Program-made: the position numbers and the translations under genes
NCBI GenBank assembly: GCA_964461115.1
Contig: CAYWSX010000002.1
Coordinates: forward strand, 1-64,000
From: RGIG2134 sp964461115
GTDB taxonomy: Bacteria; Cyanobacteriota; Vampirovibrionia; Gastranaerophilales; Gastranaerophilaceae
Reading direction: 5' to 3'
Length of the DNA stretch: 64,000 nt
Shown: positions 17,407-25,731 of the stretch, piece after piece
Layout of the letters: each line of letters starts with the position of its first letter
How positions within the stretch are numbered: position 1 is the stretch's first letter
Notes under the pieces: model-generated
Database searches by the model: none
What the model was told of the DNA's origin: nothing
Seen by the model: only the letters and a program-made list of their open reading frames with translations

Positions 17407-17806
17407 GCGTCATTCTGAGCCCTTCTCTCCGTCATTCTGAGCGGAGCGAAGAATCTTTAAGGCACCAAACGTAAAACCAAAAAGATTCTTCCGTCACTGC
17501 GTTCCGTCAGAATGACGGGGAAAAAACCGCCCTGTAGGTCGGGCAGTGCCCGACAGCGTCCGACTCACTCAGAATGACACAGAAATTGAAGGCTGACCTT
17601 ACAAGCCAAAAACACAGCGCCCTGCTCCCCTCTGTCATCCTGAATTTATTTCAGGATCTATTGCCGTGTGAATTGTGCCCCTGTCCTTCGCTGGCTTCGT
17701 CTCCCAGCCGTCATCCTGAACTTGCTTGACAAAGGGAACGACAGAGCCTGAAAGGCGATGTCTGTGACCCTGTCTCTCGAGGCGAAGCCGAAGGGTTAGG
17801 ATCTTA
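17407..17806. repeat. repeat cluster filling the 17212-17877 gap (families A, C, B, D)
   Basis: Within this 666-nt gap the elements follow one another: A truncated (17407-17420), A forward (17430-17457), A reverse (17482-17518), C hairpin (17528-17557), B (17635-17661), a truncated B at about 17710, and the long D element (about 17727-17803). D contains the CGAGGCGAAGCCGAAGGG hairpin. The forward and reverse A copies could pair into a long stem. Nothing in the gap looks coding. Bases 17212-17406 are AT-rich leader sequence of the upstream gene pair, without a clear promoter. Confidence 0.8.
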
Positions 17807-17828
17807 CCGTCTACCCTTCAAAATCCCC

Positions 17829-17860
17829 AAAACAAAAGCGGCGTTTCCGCCGCTTTGTTG
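17829..17860 (-). terminator. rho-independent terminator
   Basis: A 9-bp stem AAAGCGGCG (17835-17843) / CGCCGCTTT (17848-17856) closes a GAAA tetraloop on the minus strand. It is followed on that strand by a TTGTTTT tract. It ends the message of the minus-strand gene at 17878-18993. Confidence 0.85.
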
Positions 17861-17877
17861 GTTTGTTTATGATATAT

Positions 17878-18993
17878 CTATTTAATTGACTTTGCAAGAG
17901 CTTCTATCCAATTTGCTAGGGTTTGTTTATCTGTTTCACTGGCAGCTGTTTCCTGCAGTTCTTTTATAGCTTTGAAGTCTTCCAGCTGCTTGCCATTTAA
18001 AGCTGTACCTTTAATCACTTTGCCGTCTTTAGTTGTAATTTCAAGAGATTCTTTAGTTGTCGCTAAGATTTCATCATAAGCGCTTTTTGAATCTTTTAAT
18101 GCTGCTTGCGCGTCTTTTGCGTGAGCCTGAGCGTCCTCCAGTGCCTTATTGAGCGCTTTTGTTTGTTCTGGTGTAGGATCCACTGCGTCTTTGAGTGCTT
18201 TTTCCGCATTTGCAACCGATTTGTTTGCCTCTTTTGCTGTATTTTTAGCTGCCGTGTACGTCTTACCCGCGTCTGTTTTGCCAACTTCGGTTTTGATTGC
18301 CTTCAAGTGCGTAGCTATTTCTTTGTTTGATTTGAAAGTTGACTGGATATTTTTAACAGTAGCTTCGTCAATTTTTACGCCTTTTTTCTCGAGCCCATTC
18401 ACGTAAGTGGCTATATTTTTCGCGTTGTCACCTTGTGCGATGTCTTTGCAGACTTTGTTGGTTGCTTTTCGAATAAGATCTTTATCGGTTAGGTTTGCTA
18501 AAGCATCTTTTGAACCTCCAAGTATTTCATAAGCATTTTCGCGAGTCATTGTGCTTGTATCTATTGTTTTGCGTAAATTCTTATATGCATTGCCTGCTTC
18601 TGAGGCTTCTTTTGAGATATTATTTCCTGACTTACCCGCCTTAGCCCCTTCTTTACCGAGATTGCCGAAGAATTTTTTGATTCCGCCCCAAGCTTGTTTA
18701 AATTTACCTTTTTTGAGTCCGTATATTACTCCGCCGCCTACAGCCGCTACGGCAAGTGTCATTGGTACCAAGCCTACGCCTGTGCCTGCTTTGCCACCTT
18801 CGTATACATCGTACTGAGGCTGACCGCTGAATGCCGGTGATTGAATACCTTGCTGCGGCTGAGTTGCGTATAGTCCTTGCGCGCCTTGGATACCTTGCTG
18901 ACCTGTCAGTCCGAGTTGTTTTGCTACTTCGTTGTAATCGACGTTGTTGCCGTAAGCATACGGATTTCCGCCTAAAGAATTAATACCTGTCAT
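17878..18993 (-). CDS. membrane-anchored coiled-coil protein of unknown function, P-x-F-S-G-x-P motif
   Basis: The 371-residue protein has a Gln/Gly/Tyr-rich, low-complexity N-terminus (residues 1-70). This contains P53-A-F-S-G-Q-P59, a motif shared exactly in spacing with the protein at 21899-23053. One transmembrane segment follows (about 76-95, GLVPMTLAVAAVGGGVIYGL), then a basic KKGKFKQAWGG patch. A long Ala/Lys/Glu/Asp-rich helical region resembling a coiled coil (about 130-340) completes it. There is no cleavable signal peptide. It has its own terminator and is flanked by repeat clusters on both sides. No family recognised; a cell-surface or division-scaffold role would be speculation. 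Confidence 0.78.
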   Translation of the reverse strand: MTGINSLGGNPYAYGNNVDYNEVAKQLGLTGQQGIQGAQGLYATQPQQGIQSPAFSGQPQYDVYEGGKAGTGVGLVPMTLAVAAVGGGVIYGLKKGKFKQAWGGIKKFFGNLGKEGAKAGKSGNNISKEASEAGNAYKNLRKTIDTSTMTRENAYEILGGSKDALANLTDKDLIRKATNKVCKDIAQGDNAKNIATYVNGLEKKGVKIDEATVKNIQSTFKSNKEIATHLKAIKTEVGKTDAGKTYTAAKNTAKEANKSVANAEKALKDAVDPTPEQTKALNKALEDAQAHAKDAQAALKDSKSAYDEILATTKESLEITTKDGKVIKGTALNGKQLEDFKAIKELQETAASETDKQTLANWIEALAKSIK

Positions 18994-19147
18994 AATTCCT
19001 ACCCCTTTAATATTTAATAACTACCTATAAAAATTTAATCTAACCTTACTTTTAAATAAAAAATTTTCGCGTCAGAAAATTGCTTTTTCGAACGAATTTA
19101 CGTTACAAAACTTAATAAAACCCTCCAAGACCCTTGGTTTTGTTGGA

Positions 19148-19229
19148 GTCATTGCGAGGAGCAGCGTGCTGCGACGTGGCAATCCAGTCTTTTTACATGC
19201 CTGGATTGCGTCGCTTCGCTCGCAATGAC
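19148..19229. repeat. long inverted repeat, family E
   Basis: Two arms face each other. The left runs from GTCATTGCGAGGAGC to GGCAATCCAG (19148-19186) and the right from CTGGATTGCG to CTCGCAATGAC (19201-19229). About 15 nt separate them. The right arm lacks a GTGCTGCGAC-like stretch present in the left. It can form a long imperfect hairpin and resembles a small non-autonomous palindromic element. Only one copy is in the window. Confidence 0.65.
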
Positions 19230-19240
19230 ACAGCCTCTCA

Positions 19241-19710
19241 CGTCATTCAGAGCCCTACTCCCCGTCATTCTGAGGGTAAGACCCGAAGAATCTTAAGGCG
19301 CCCGACGGAAAAGCAGCAGATTCTTCAATCGCTGCGCTCAATCAGAATGACGTGGAGCCTGTTCCCTTTCTCAAACAAGTTCAGCATGCCAGCCGGTGGG
19401 TGAGTGAGGTTATGTGACCCTGCCCTTACAAGCCGAGGGCGCAGTGAAGACTCTCCCATCCGTCATCCTGAACTTGTTTCAGGATCTATCTATCGTCGAG
19501 TCTTTTAATTATTAACCCAAAAACAACCCCGCATTCCCAATCAGAAAGATGTTGACCCTTCGGCTTCGCCTAGAGACAGGGTCACAAACATCGCCTTTCA
19601 GGCTCTGTTGTTCCCTTTGTCAAACAAGTTTAGCATGACAGAAGGTGGGTGGCATAAGTAGTTTATAGTGTGCGAATGCGCCCCGTAGGTCGGGCACTGC
19701 CCGACAGCGC
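19241..19710. repeat. repeat cluster in the 18994-19779 gap (A, A', B, D', C)
   Basis: After the family E element come a truncated A (about 19241), A forward (19263-19293), A reverse (19317-19352), B (19462-19488), a reversed D element (19551-19632) and a C hairpin (19680-19709). They differ in copy and orientation from the 17.5 kb cluster, so the modules move or rearrange separately. Nothing in the gap is convincingly coding; small open frames inside it are repeat sequence. Confidence 0.8.
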
Positions 19711-19779
19711 CAAGTCCTCGGCTCCTGTCCTTACCGGCTGAAGACACAGTGAAGACTCTCCAATCTGTCTAAGGCAAAA

Positions 19780-20652
19780 TTAACCCTGCCGCAACCCCGT
19801 TGTCAAAGCTTCTTTTGTCCCTTTCAGCGCGATATTATATTCCGCGTCCATCCCGCCGTATTTTGCGTCAACAGAGAGATTCGCCATTTTGTCTTTAATA
19901 TATCCCGCGAGCGTTTTCGCCTTGTCTTTCCATCCGCTTGATTTTTCCTTGGCAAGCCGAACCAGCTTTTGCGTAAGCTGTTCAAGGTCTTTCTTGTTGC
20001 TTTCAAAGCTTAATTTGACCGAGTTTTTGAATAGTTTTTTCGCAAACTCGATTTTGCGCTCCTTTTGCTCGATAATTATCTCAAAAGCGCTTTGTTTAAG
20101 TTTTTGAGCCCTTTCTTGAAGGCTTTTTACAATATTTTTCACTTTTGGCGCAAGTTTTGCCAAATTATATTCCGAAATGAATTTTCTGCCGCCCCGCGCC
20201 AAATCATCGAGGAGGTTTTGCGTCCGTGCGCGCAGGCTCTTTGATTCGAAAAACTCTTTCGTGCGTTTTTTTAGCTTGCCCAAACGCGACTCGAGGTGCT
20301 CTTCAGCTTTTACGGGTGCCTTGGATTCTTTTGTTATCGGGTTTGTATGGTTTTTGCGAGTTTTAGGCGCGCCGTGAAATTCGTGCTCTGTTTTCTTCTC
20401 AAACCCCTCCGCCTCTTTGTTTTTACGGAAAAATCCTTTTAATTTGCCGTATGCGCGTTTTAAAAACGGTGCTTTTTCCTCAACTGCTTTTGAAGCGTTT
20501 TGCAAAATCAGCTCATCCGCCTTGTTTAACGCCTCTTTAGCGGCTTTTTCCGCAGCTTTTCGGGCAGCCTCAGAATTGTGCCGCACAATCGGGTTTTCGT
20601 GCAGCGCATAATTTATTGCTTTTCTAACGGTGCCTATTACAGCCATGAACAC
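19780..20652 (-). CDS. Lys/Ala/Glu-rich helical protein of unknown function
   Basis: The 290-residue product is strongly basic and predicted almost entirely helical, with long amphipathic Ala/Lys/Glu stretches (residues about 27-50 and 110-260). It has no transmembrane segment or signal peptide. The frame starts with GTG at 20652, 5 nt after AGGA; an ATG two codons later (20646) is the alternative. It lies between repeat clusters and is divergent from the 20870 gene. I recognise no family. Phasin-like or DNA-binding roles are only impressions from composition. Confidence 0.72.
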   Translation of the reverse strand: MFMAVIGTVRKAINYALHENPIVRHNSEAARKAAEKAAKEALNKADELILQNASKAVEEKAPFLKRAYGKLKGFFRKNKEAEGFEKKTEHEFHGAPKTRKNHTNPITKESKAPVKAEEHLESRLGKLKKRTKEFFESKSLRARTQNLLDDLARGGRKFISEYNLAKLAPKVKNIVKSLQERAQKLKQSAFEIIIEQKERKIEFAKKLFKNSVKLSFESNKKDLEQLTQKLVRLAKEKSSGWKDKAKTLAGYIKDKMANLSVDAKYGGMDAEYNIALKGTKEALTTGLRQG

Positions 20653-20814
20653 ACTTATCCTATAACTTCACTATATTTAAAAAACGATTGTTACAAAGTT
20701 ATTGCGTAAAATTATTTCTCACCTCGAATTCTCGATTGAAAAGTGTTGATATGAGTGAGTTTTGGGTGTGTTAATTTTTGTTAACTTTTCTTCCTTAACT
20801 AGCAAAAAAAAATG

Positions 20815-20843
20815 TTTTCAATTTTAAATATAAGTGTTAAAAT
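20815..20843 (+). promoter_or_regulatory. sigma-70-type promoter with extended -10
   Basis: TTTTCA (20815-20820), a 17-nt spacer and TAAAAT (20838-20843), preceded by TGT, give an extended -10 (TGnTAAAAT). The same -10 form occurs upstream of the first gene of the window. It drives the gene at 20870. Confidence 0.5.
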
Positions 20844-20869
20844 GGGCTATCAACCCAAAGGAGTAAATT

Positions 20870-21379
20870 ATGGCAGCAATAAACGCAATAAATTCTTCAG
20901 CGCAAGGCTATAGCCGTGCAAATGTTATGGATAAAGGGCTCGGCGCACAGCCGATAAAGCCTCAGGTAGCTTTCGGCCGCAAGGATTGTAGCGATTGCTG
21001 TGATAAAGAAAGCAAGCTCTCATCAGGCGTTACGATTGTTTCTCTGTTGGCTGTAGGTGCTGCTCTGGGCGCGCTTTTGACAAGCGTTCTGACCAAAAAG
21101 CCAAAAGCAAAAGATACAGTTAAAGTTGTTGGTGAAAAGATTGAAAAAAGTAAGTTGGTTGAAATAATCACAGACACCAAGCTTGCTATGCTCAATACGA
21201 TTAAAAAAGCTGCCGGGTTGAGAAACTCAGAGCGTAAAAATAACAAATTGAATGATTTATTCATTAAAATGAATAAGGTCGGAGAAGATGGTCAACCAAC
21301 ACAAGAAGCATTGAATGCTGCCCATAAAATCTGGAAACAGCTCGGTGATTTATTTTTGGAAAAACTTCCAACTAGGTAA
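20870..21379 (+). CDS. small anchored protein with Cys cluster, unknown function
   Basis: The 169-residue protein begins MAAINAINSSAQ, which resembles the start of the 29984 gene (MATITPINSSIS). Residues 33-36 read V-A-F-G. A cysteine cluster follows (Cys40, Cys43, Cys44 in K-D-C-S-D-C-C-D), which could bind a metal or form disulfides. One hydrophobic transmembrane segment spans about residues 52-74, then a Lys/Ala-rich helical tail. AAAGGAG precedes the ATG, and a terminator follows. No family recognised. Confidence 0.78.
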   Translation: MAAINAINSSAQGYSRANVMDKGLGAQPIKPQVAFGRKDCSDCCDKESKLSSGVTIVSLLAVGAALGALLTSVLTKKPKAKDTVKVVGEKIEKSKLVEIITDTKLAMLNTIKKAAGLRNSERKNNKLNDLFIKMNKVGEDGQPTQEALNAAHKIWKQLGDLFLEKLPTR

Positions 21380-21407
21380 AAATTAAAATTTTATAATTTA
21401 TAAAAAG

Positions 21408-21432
21408 AACGCCGCACACACGGCGTTTTTTT
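21408..21432 (+). terminator. rho-independent terminator
   Basis: A 7-bp stem AACGCCG / CGGCGTT with a CACACA loop (21408-21427) runs directly into a T-tract, 29 nt after the stop of the small anchored protein. Confidence 0.88.
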
Positions 21433-21448
21433 ATGCCTGATTTCCGGC

Positions 21449-21790
21449 TGTCATCCTGAGACTTTAGCCTCCACCGTCACTCTGAGCCCCTTGAGGGTAA
21501 GAATCTAAAGCGCCCAGCATGAAAAGCAGCAGATTCTTCCGTCACTGCGTTCCGTCAGAATGACGTGGAGATTGAAGGCTGTCCTTCCAAGCCGAAGACG
21601 CGGCGCACGTCTCCCCTCTGTCATTCCGAATTTATTTGACAAATGGATCCGACGAGGCACGAGTCGCGTGACCCTGTCCTTCGCAGCCTCCGTCTCCCAG
21701 CTGTCATCCTGAATTTATTTCAGGATCTATTGACGTGGAGATTGTGCCCCTGTCTCTCGAGGCGAAGCCGAAGGGTCAGGATCTATCCAA
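21449..21790. repeat. repeat cluster in the 21380-21898 gap (B, A, A', B, D)
   Basis: The 519-nt gap holds a truncated B (about 21449), A forward, degenerate (21475-21510), A reverse (21530-21566), B fragment (about 21617), intact B (21702-21730) and a partial D (21751-21786). The remaining 21791-21898 is AT-rich and carries a TATTAT hexamer (21860-21865) that could be the -10 of the next gene. No gene is visible. Confidence 0.78.
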
Positions 21791-21898
21791 CCTTCAAAAC
21801 TTTTTTGTTAAAATTTATTAATATTCGCCTTTAGCCTGTCAAATTATAATGTTTTCGCATATTATATAAAAACACCATATTTAATACTAAGGAGAATC

Positions 21899-23053
21899 AT
21901 GCTAATAACACGCACAGGCCGCAATCTTAAACGTCATATTTCAAATCAAAAAACACAGCTGCCGCAAAGAGCAAAAAGAGGAAACCGTCAAAGCATACCT
22001 CACTTTTCGGGTTTGCCGCTGAAAACGATGAGCGGAAGTTTGTCTGACGGGCTGTTTAGTTCCATTTCTGCCGGCTTTAGCGCTGTAGTCCGCTTTTTTA
22101 AAGTCAAGAAAAAAGTCGACCCAAAAGCCGCAGCAGCCTCGATAAAAATAACAGAGCCGCCTGAGCAAAATGTCGTGTCTTTCTTTACACGCGGTGTTTA
22201 TGCCTTAAATAACAAGTTTTTCTCTTTTGGTTTTTTGGAATCTTCATTGAAAAATCTTATTTTAGCGGACAAAGAGTCGAGAAAAAAGGCTGTTTCCGCT
22301 ATCGGAAAAATACAGTCGAATTTTAAGCCTAATCATCAGATTAGACCTGCCGAGCTGTCGGAATTGGGTTCAAAGAAGCGACATTCCCGTGCCACCGCTG
22401 AGGCGATTATGCGTGAATTCGCGTCGGGCTCGTATGTGGCGAGAAAAGTGTTGTGCAAGGTTGTAGATGCTGTTTTGAAATCTGACAACACTGATGCGCA
22501 AGCGGTTGTTTTGAAATTTTTAAAGCCTTATAAATTATTAAACGACACGCTTCTGCTGATGGGGCAAAAGTTGAAATCGTCACAGCCTTTTGTAAAAAAA
22601 GTCAGAGCATTGAAACGCGATAGAGTTGAAGCAAGAAGTATAGAAATGGCTCTGAAATCTAAAGAAAAGGAGCTTCAAAACCAACTTATAAAACTGCCTG
22701 CCAATGCGGAAGAAATTGCATCTCATCGGAAAAAAATCGGTGAACTCCAAGCCCAAATTAAGGATGCCGAGAAAGCCGCCGGTGATGTAGACCTAAATCT
22801 GAAAAAAGAACAGAACAATCTGAATGGTGAGATGAGTTTTGTACGAAGCCGGATGAAACAGGTAGAAAAATATCTTGCCGACTTGAAAGGCAAGCCTGTG
22901 AAATTTACTGACGAAGAAATTTCTGCGATGAGCAATTCGCAGGTTTATAATCGATACAAAGAACTTATTAAATCCGATAAAGAATTTATGAAGGAACTTT
23001 TAACGTACTATGAAGCGTGCCGCCGCAAAGTGATAAATCCCGACGCAGTTTAA
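21899..23053 (+). CDS. coiled-coil protein of unknown function, P-x-F-S-G-x-P motif
   Basis: The 384-residue protein has a very basic N-terminus (residues 1-33), then P34-H-F-S-G-L-P40, matching the motif of the 17878-18993 protein. A weakly hydrophobic stretch (about 45-65) and a folded-looking helical middle follow. A classic heptad coiled coil spans about residues 235-325. AAGGAG precedes the ATG. The stop codon overlaps that of etfA on the other strand by 4 nt. No family recognised. Confidence 0.78.
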   Translation: MLITRTGRNLKRHISNQKTQLPQRAKRGNRQSIPHFSGLPLKTMSGSLSDGLFSSISAGFSAVVRFFKVKKKVDPKAAAASIKITEPPEQNVVSFFTRGVYALNNKFFSFGFLESSLKNLILADKESRKKAVSAIGKIQSNFKPNHQIRPAELSELGSKKRHSRATAEAIMREFASGSYVARKVLCKVVDAVLKSDNTDAQAVVLKFLKPYKLLNDTLLLMGQKLKSSQPFVKKVRALKRDRVEARSIEMALKSKEKELQNQLIKLPANAEEIASHRKKIGELQAQIKDAEKAAGDVDLNLKKEQNNLNGEMSFVRSRMKQVEKYLADLKGKPVKFTDEEISAMSNSQVYNRYKELIKSDKEFMKELLTYYEACRRKVINPDAV

Positions 23054-24069
23054 AGTGCTGAAAGCCACTCTTCTATTGCTTTTGCCGCGTCTGCGACTAT
23101 TGTCTTGTCAGCGGTTTTTGTGATTGGTGCGTCAGGGTCGTTGTTGACAGCGATGATGGTTTTGGCGCCGTTAACGCCGACACAGTGCTGGATTGCGCCT
23201 GAAATCCCGAATGCGATGTATAAGTCGGGCGAAACTGTCTTGCCCGTTTGACCAATTTGCACAGAATGAGGCACAAGACCCGCGTCTACTGCTTTTCTGG
23301 AGGCACCGACCTGCGCGCCGAGTTTTTGAGCAAGTTTATAAAGCTTCTCAAAAGTTTCCTTGTCTTTTAGCCCCTTTCCACCGCCGAGAAGGATTTTAGC
23401 GTTTTCAATCGAGTCAGTTTCTATGCTGAGTTCGAGTTTTTCGACGATTTTTTTGAGGCTTGGTTTTTCAATCGCTGTGGCGTGATAATTTACGGGAATA
23501 TCCTCTGCCCGCTCGTTTATAGGCACTTTTACCGCTTCAAAAACGTTTGGACGCACGGTCGCCATCTGAGGGTAGGTCTTGCACAAAATCGTTGCCATAA
23601 GCTCCCCGCCGAAAGTCGGTCGGGTTGCCGCAAGACGTCCTTCCGGATTGATTTCGAGCCCCGTGCTGTCGGCAGTGAGCCCTGTCGATAGCGCCGAGGA
23701 AATTTGAGGCGCCAAGTCGCGTCCTTGACGGGTTGCGCCGATTAAAAACACTTCTTTCGGAGATTTATCGAGATAGTCCAGTACGGCTTGAGCATAGTTT
23801 CGCGTGTTGTACTCCGCCAATTCAGGCAAATCTATTACCGCAAGCTCGTTTGCGCCGTATTTGAGGAGTTCTTGTTTTGCATGTTCGATGTTGACGCTTG
23901 CACCGGCCATAAGCACAGTCACCCAGCAGTTTCCGAGGTTTTTCGACAGTTCGCAAGCCTTGGTGACAAGTTGAAGCGAAACAGGTGCAAACTCCCCGTC
24001 TGACATCGTTTCACCCCAGACAAGAATGCCTGATGGTTTATTTTCCGTGATATTTGAAATTTCTGTCAT
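23050..24069 (-). CDS. etfA: electron transfer flavoprotein alpha subunit
   Basis: The 339-residue protein has the N-terminal Etf domain and the C-terminal FAD-binding domain. The diagnostic VQIGQTGKTVSPDLYIAFG and ISGAIQHCVGV stretches are followed by AVNNDPDAPI. EtfA with EtfB carries electrons between acyl-CoA or other dehydrogenases and quinone or ferredoxin partners. No dehydrogenase gene is adjacent, so the partner is unknown, and electron bifurcation cannot be decided from sequence alone. Its ATG overlaps the etfB stop (TAATG). Confidence 0.95.
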   Translation of the reverse strand: MTEISNITENKPSGILVWGETMSDGEFAPVSLQLVTKACELSKNLGNCWVTVLMAGASVNIEHAKQELLKYGANELAVIDLPELAEYNTRNYAQAVLDYLDKSPKEVFLIGATRQGRDLAPQISSALSTGLTADSTGLEINPEGRLAATRPTFGGELMATILCKTYPQMATVRPNVFEAVKVPINERAEDIPVNYHATAIEKPSLKKIVEKLELSIETDSIENAKILLGGGKGLKDKETFEKLYKLAQKLGAQVGASRKAVDAGLVPHSVQIGQTGKTVSPDLYIAFGISGAIQHCVGVNGAKTIIAVNNDPDAPITKTADKTIVADAAKAIEEWLSAL

Positions 24070-24917
24070 TATTCAACCTCCGCGTTTACTGTCGAAAATG
24101 CTTCCTTGAGTGCGTTTACGGCTTCTGACGTCGTTTCCGGCATGAGAAGCTCATTTTTTCTGTTAGAAATCGCCCTGAAAGCTCGTGAAACATAGGTCGG
24201 CGAGCCTTTAATCCCGACATCATCAGGCGAAAGCCCAAGTGTCTCAAGATTTACAGCTTCTACGGTGTAATCCTGCGCGCGCATGTAGCCGTTAATCAAG
24301 ATTCTGCGTGCCTCATAATCGCATTCGCATACGCAAATCACAGCAGGAAGCGGACATTCGATGACTTCTACAGCTTCGTCAGACTTTCGGGCTACCGTAA
24401 TCGCCTCCGCCTTCAACGGCTGCGGCTCAAAGCCTTCCGCTTGCTCCGCGAGGCTGACAAATTTAATTTCGCGAACATCGTGCACGTATGTGACCTGTTC
24501 TGTGTCGAGTTTTTCAGCTATACTCGGGCCCGTTTGCGCCGTGTCGCCGTCCGAGGCAAATTGTCCGCAAACTATCAGGTCGTAATCGGGGCAGGTGTGC
24601 GTAATCGCGGCACTAAGCGTTCTTGATGTCGCAACTGTGTCCGCGCCCGAGAATTTCTTGTCACTCACGAGAAACGCCTCATCGCAGCCCATCGCAATAG
24701 CTGTTTTGAGCGCCGAAACTGCCTGCGGAGGTCCCATAGACAGCACCGTAATGTGCACGTTGTCGTTTTTATCTTTGAGTTTGAGCGCGGTCTCCAGCGC
24801 AAGCATGTCGCAAGGATTTATGACGCTTTCAACGCCTTCACGCTCGAGAGTGTTGTTTTTCGTCCACTTTATGTCGTCAGAATCCACCACCTGCTTAATG
24901 CAAACAACAATTTTCAT
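24069..24917 (-). CDS. etfB: electron transfer flavoprotein beta subunit
   Basis: The 282-residue protein starts MKIVVCIKQVVD, the hallmark EtfB N-terminus, and includes SVINPCDMLALE and the AMP/FAD-binding region CGQFASDGDTAQTGPSIAE. The frame is open to 24956, but the ATG at 24917, preceded by GGAGACAGG, matches the family start. It forms a heterodimer with EtfA and is translated first. The 142-nt upstream gap contains a family A repeat. Confidence 0.95.
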   Translation of the reverse strand: MKIVVCIKQVVDSDDIKWTKNNTLEREGVESVINPCDMLALETALKLKDKNDNVHITVLSMGPPQAVSALKTAIAMGCDEAFLVSDKKFSGADTVATSRTLSAAITHTCPDYDLIVCGQFASDGDTAQTGPSIAEKLDTEQVTYVHDVREIKFVSLAEQAEGFEPQPLKAEAITVARKSDEAVEVIECPLPAVICVCECDYEARRILINGYMRAQDYTVEAVNLETLGLSPDDVGIKGSPTYVSRAFRAISNRKNELLMPETTSEAVNALKEAFSTVNAEVE

Positions 24918-25013
24918 AAAAACCTGTCTCCTATCCTTAATTTTGGACGCCCACACAATTATCTGTTTTTCCGCGTTGTTCTATTATTTAATTCTACTGT
25001 TTCCCCTCAAATC

Positions 25014-25041
25014 GTCATTCTGGGCGAAGCGAAGAATCTAT
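25014..25041. repeat. dispersed repeat, family A
   Basis: A single forward family A copy lies between the stop of the sigma factor gene (25060) and the start of etfB. The GTCATTCTG...GCGAAGCGAAGAATC pattern is intact. Confidence 0.75.
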
Positions 25042-25059
25042 ATAATTTTAAGACCATAT

Positions 25060-25731
25060 TTATTGATAATCAATTCCGCGTTTTTCGAGATATTCTCTTA
25101 CAACGTTCAAAGACGCCTGCACGATACGGGTTACACGCGACGATGACAGCCCGATTTGCTGCGCGATTTCCTTGACCTGCATGTTTCTGTAAAATCTGTA
25201 TTCCACAACGGTTCTGTCTTTCGGCGGAAGCTGAGAAATAGCCTCCCTGATAACGCGACCGAGTTCGCCGATTTCGGCTTTCTCATCCGGAAGCGCGCCC
25301 GTGTCTTTGATGAAGTCAAATGGGGAATCGTTGTCCGAATTTGCCGCAGCAATACTGTCAATTGACAAAATTGTTTCGTAAACAGCCTCACGAACCTTAT
25401 TTGGCGTTACTGTCATTCCGTCTTCGTTTTCACCCGCTTCGCCGTTTTCTGAGTCGGTTGATTTGGCATGTTTGAGGGAGTACCACTTGTAGCGGTTGCG
25501 CAGCTCGTTTCTGATAGCCCAGCGCACAGCGGTCGCGATGTAAGAGTCGTTGTATTTTGCAAGCTGCTCCTCGGTCTTGTTTTTGACAAGCGCCTGGATT
25601 GCAATAATACCTATGCTTACAAGCTCTTCGAATTCTACCATGTGAGACGGGATGCGTCGCTGCTCAACTTTGGAGACTTTTTCGATTATGCTTATGTATT
25701 GCTTGATTTTTGATTGCACCGATGTAACCAT
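25060..25731 (-). CDS. fliA: sigma-70 family factor, FliA/WhiG-like
   Basis: The 223-residue protein lacks region 1 and is the size of a flagellar-type sigma (sigma-28). Region 2 reads FEELVSIGIIAIQALVK...AVRWAIRNELR. Region 4 contains LPPKDRTVVEYRFYRNMQVKEIAQQIGLSSSRVTRIVQ, the helix-turn-helix. Between them is an acidic, Ser/Asn-rich linker. It is directly coupled to flhB (the ATG overlaps the flhB stop by one nt), which supports a flagellar role. A general stress-type sigma of the same size class is the alternative. No flgM anti-sigma gene is visible. Confidence 0.75.
   Translation of the reverse strand: MVTSVQSKIKQYISIIEKVSKVEQRRIPSHMVEFEELVSIGIIAIQALVKNKTEEQLAKYNDSYIATAVRWAIRNELRNRYKWYSLKHAKSTDSENGEAGENEDGMTVTPNKVREAVYETILSIDSIAAANSDNDSPFDFIKDTGALPDEKAEIGELGRVIREAISQLPPKDRTVVEYRFYRNMQVKEIAQQIGLSSSRVTRIVQASLNVVREYLEKRGIDYQ

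Noticed and set aside
17407..17806. A CRISPR array
   Set aside because: The repeats are of several different kinds, irregularly spaced and in both orientations, with no constant spacer length and no cas genes.
19134..19403. An 89-codon frame in the repeat cluster at 19.2 kb (and a similar 63-codon one at 21643)
   Set aside because: The sequence is entirely repeat elements; these frames just read through modules A, B and E.
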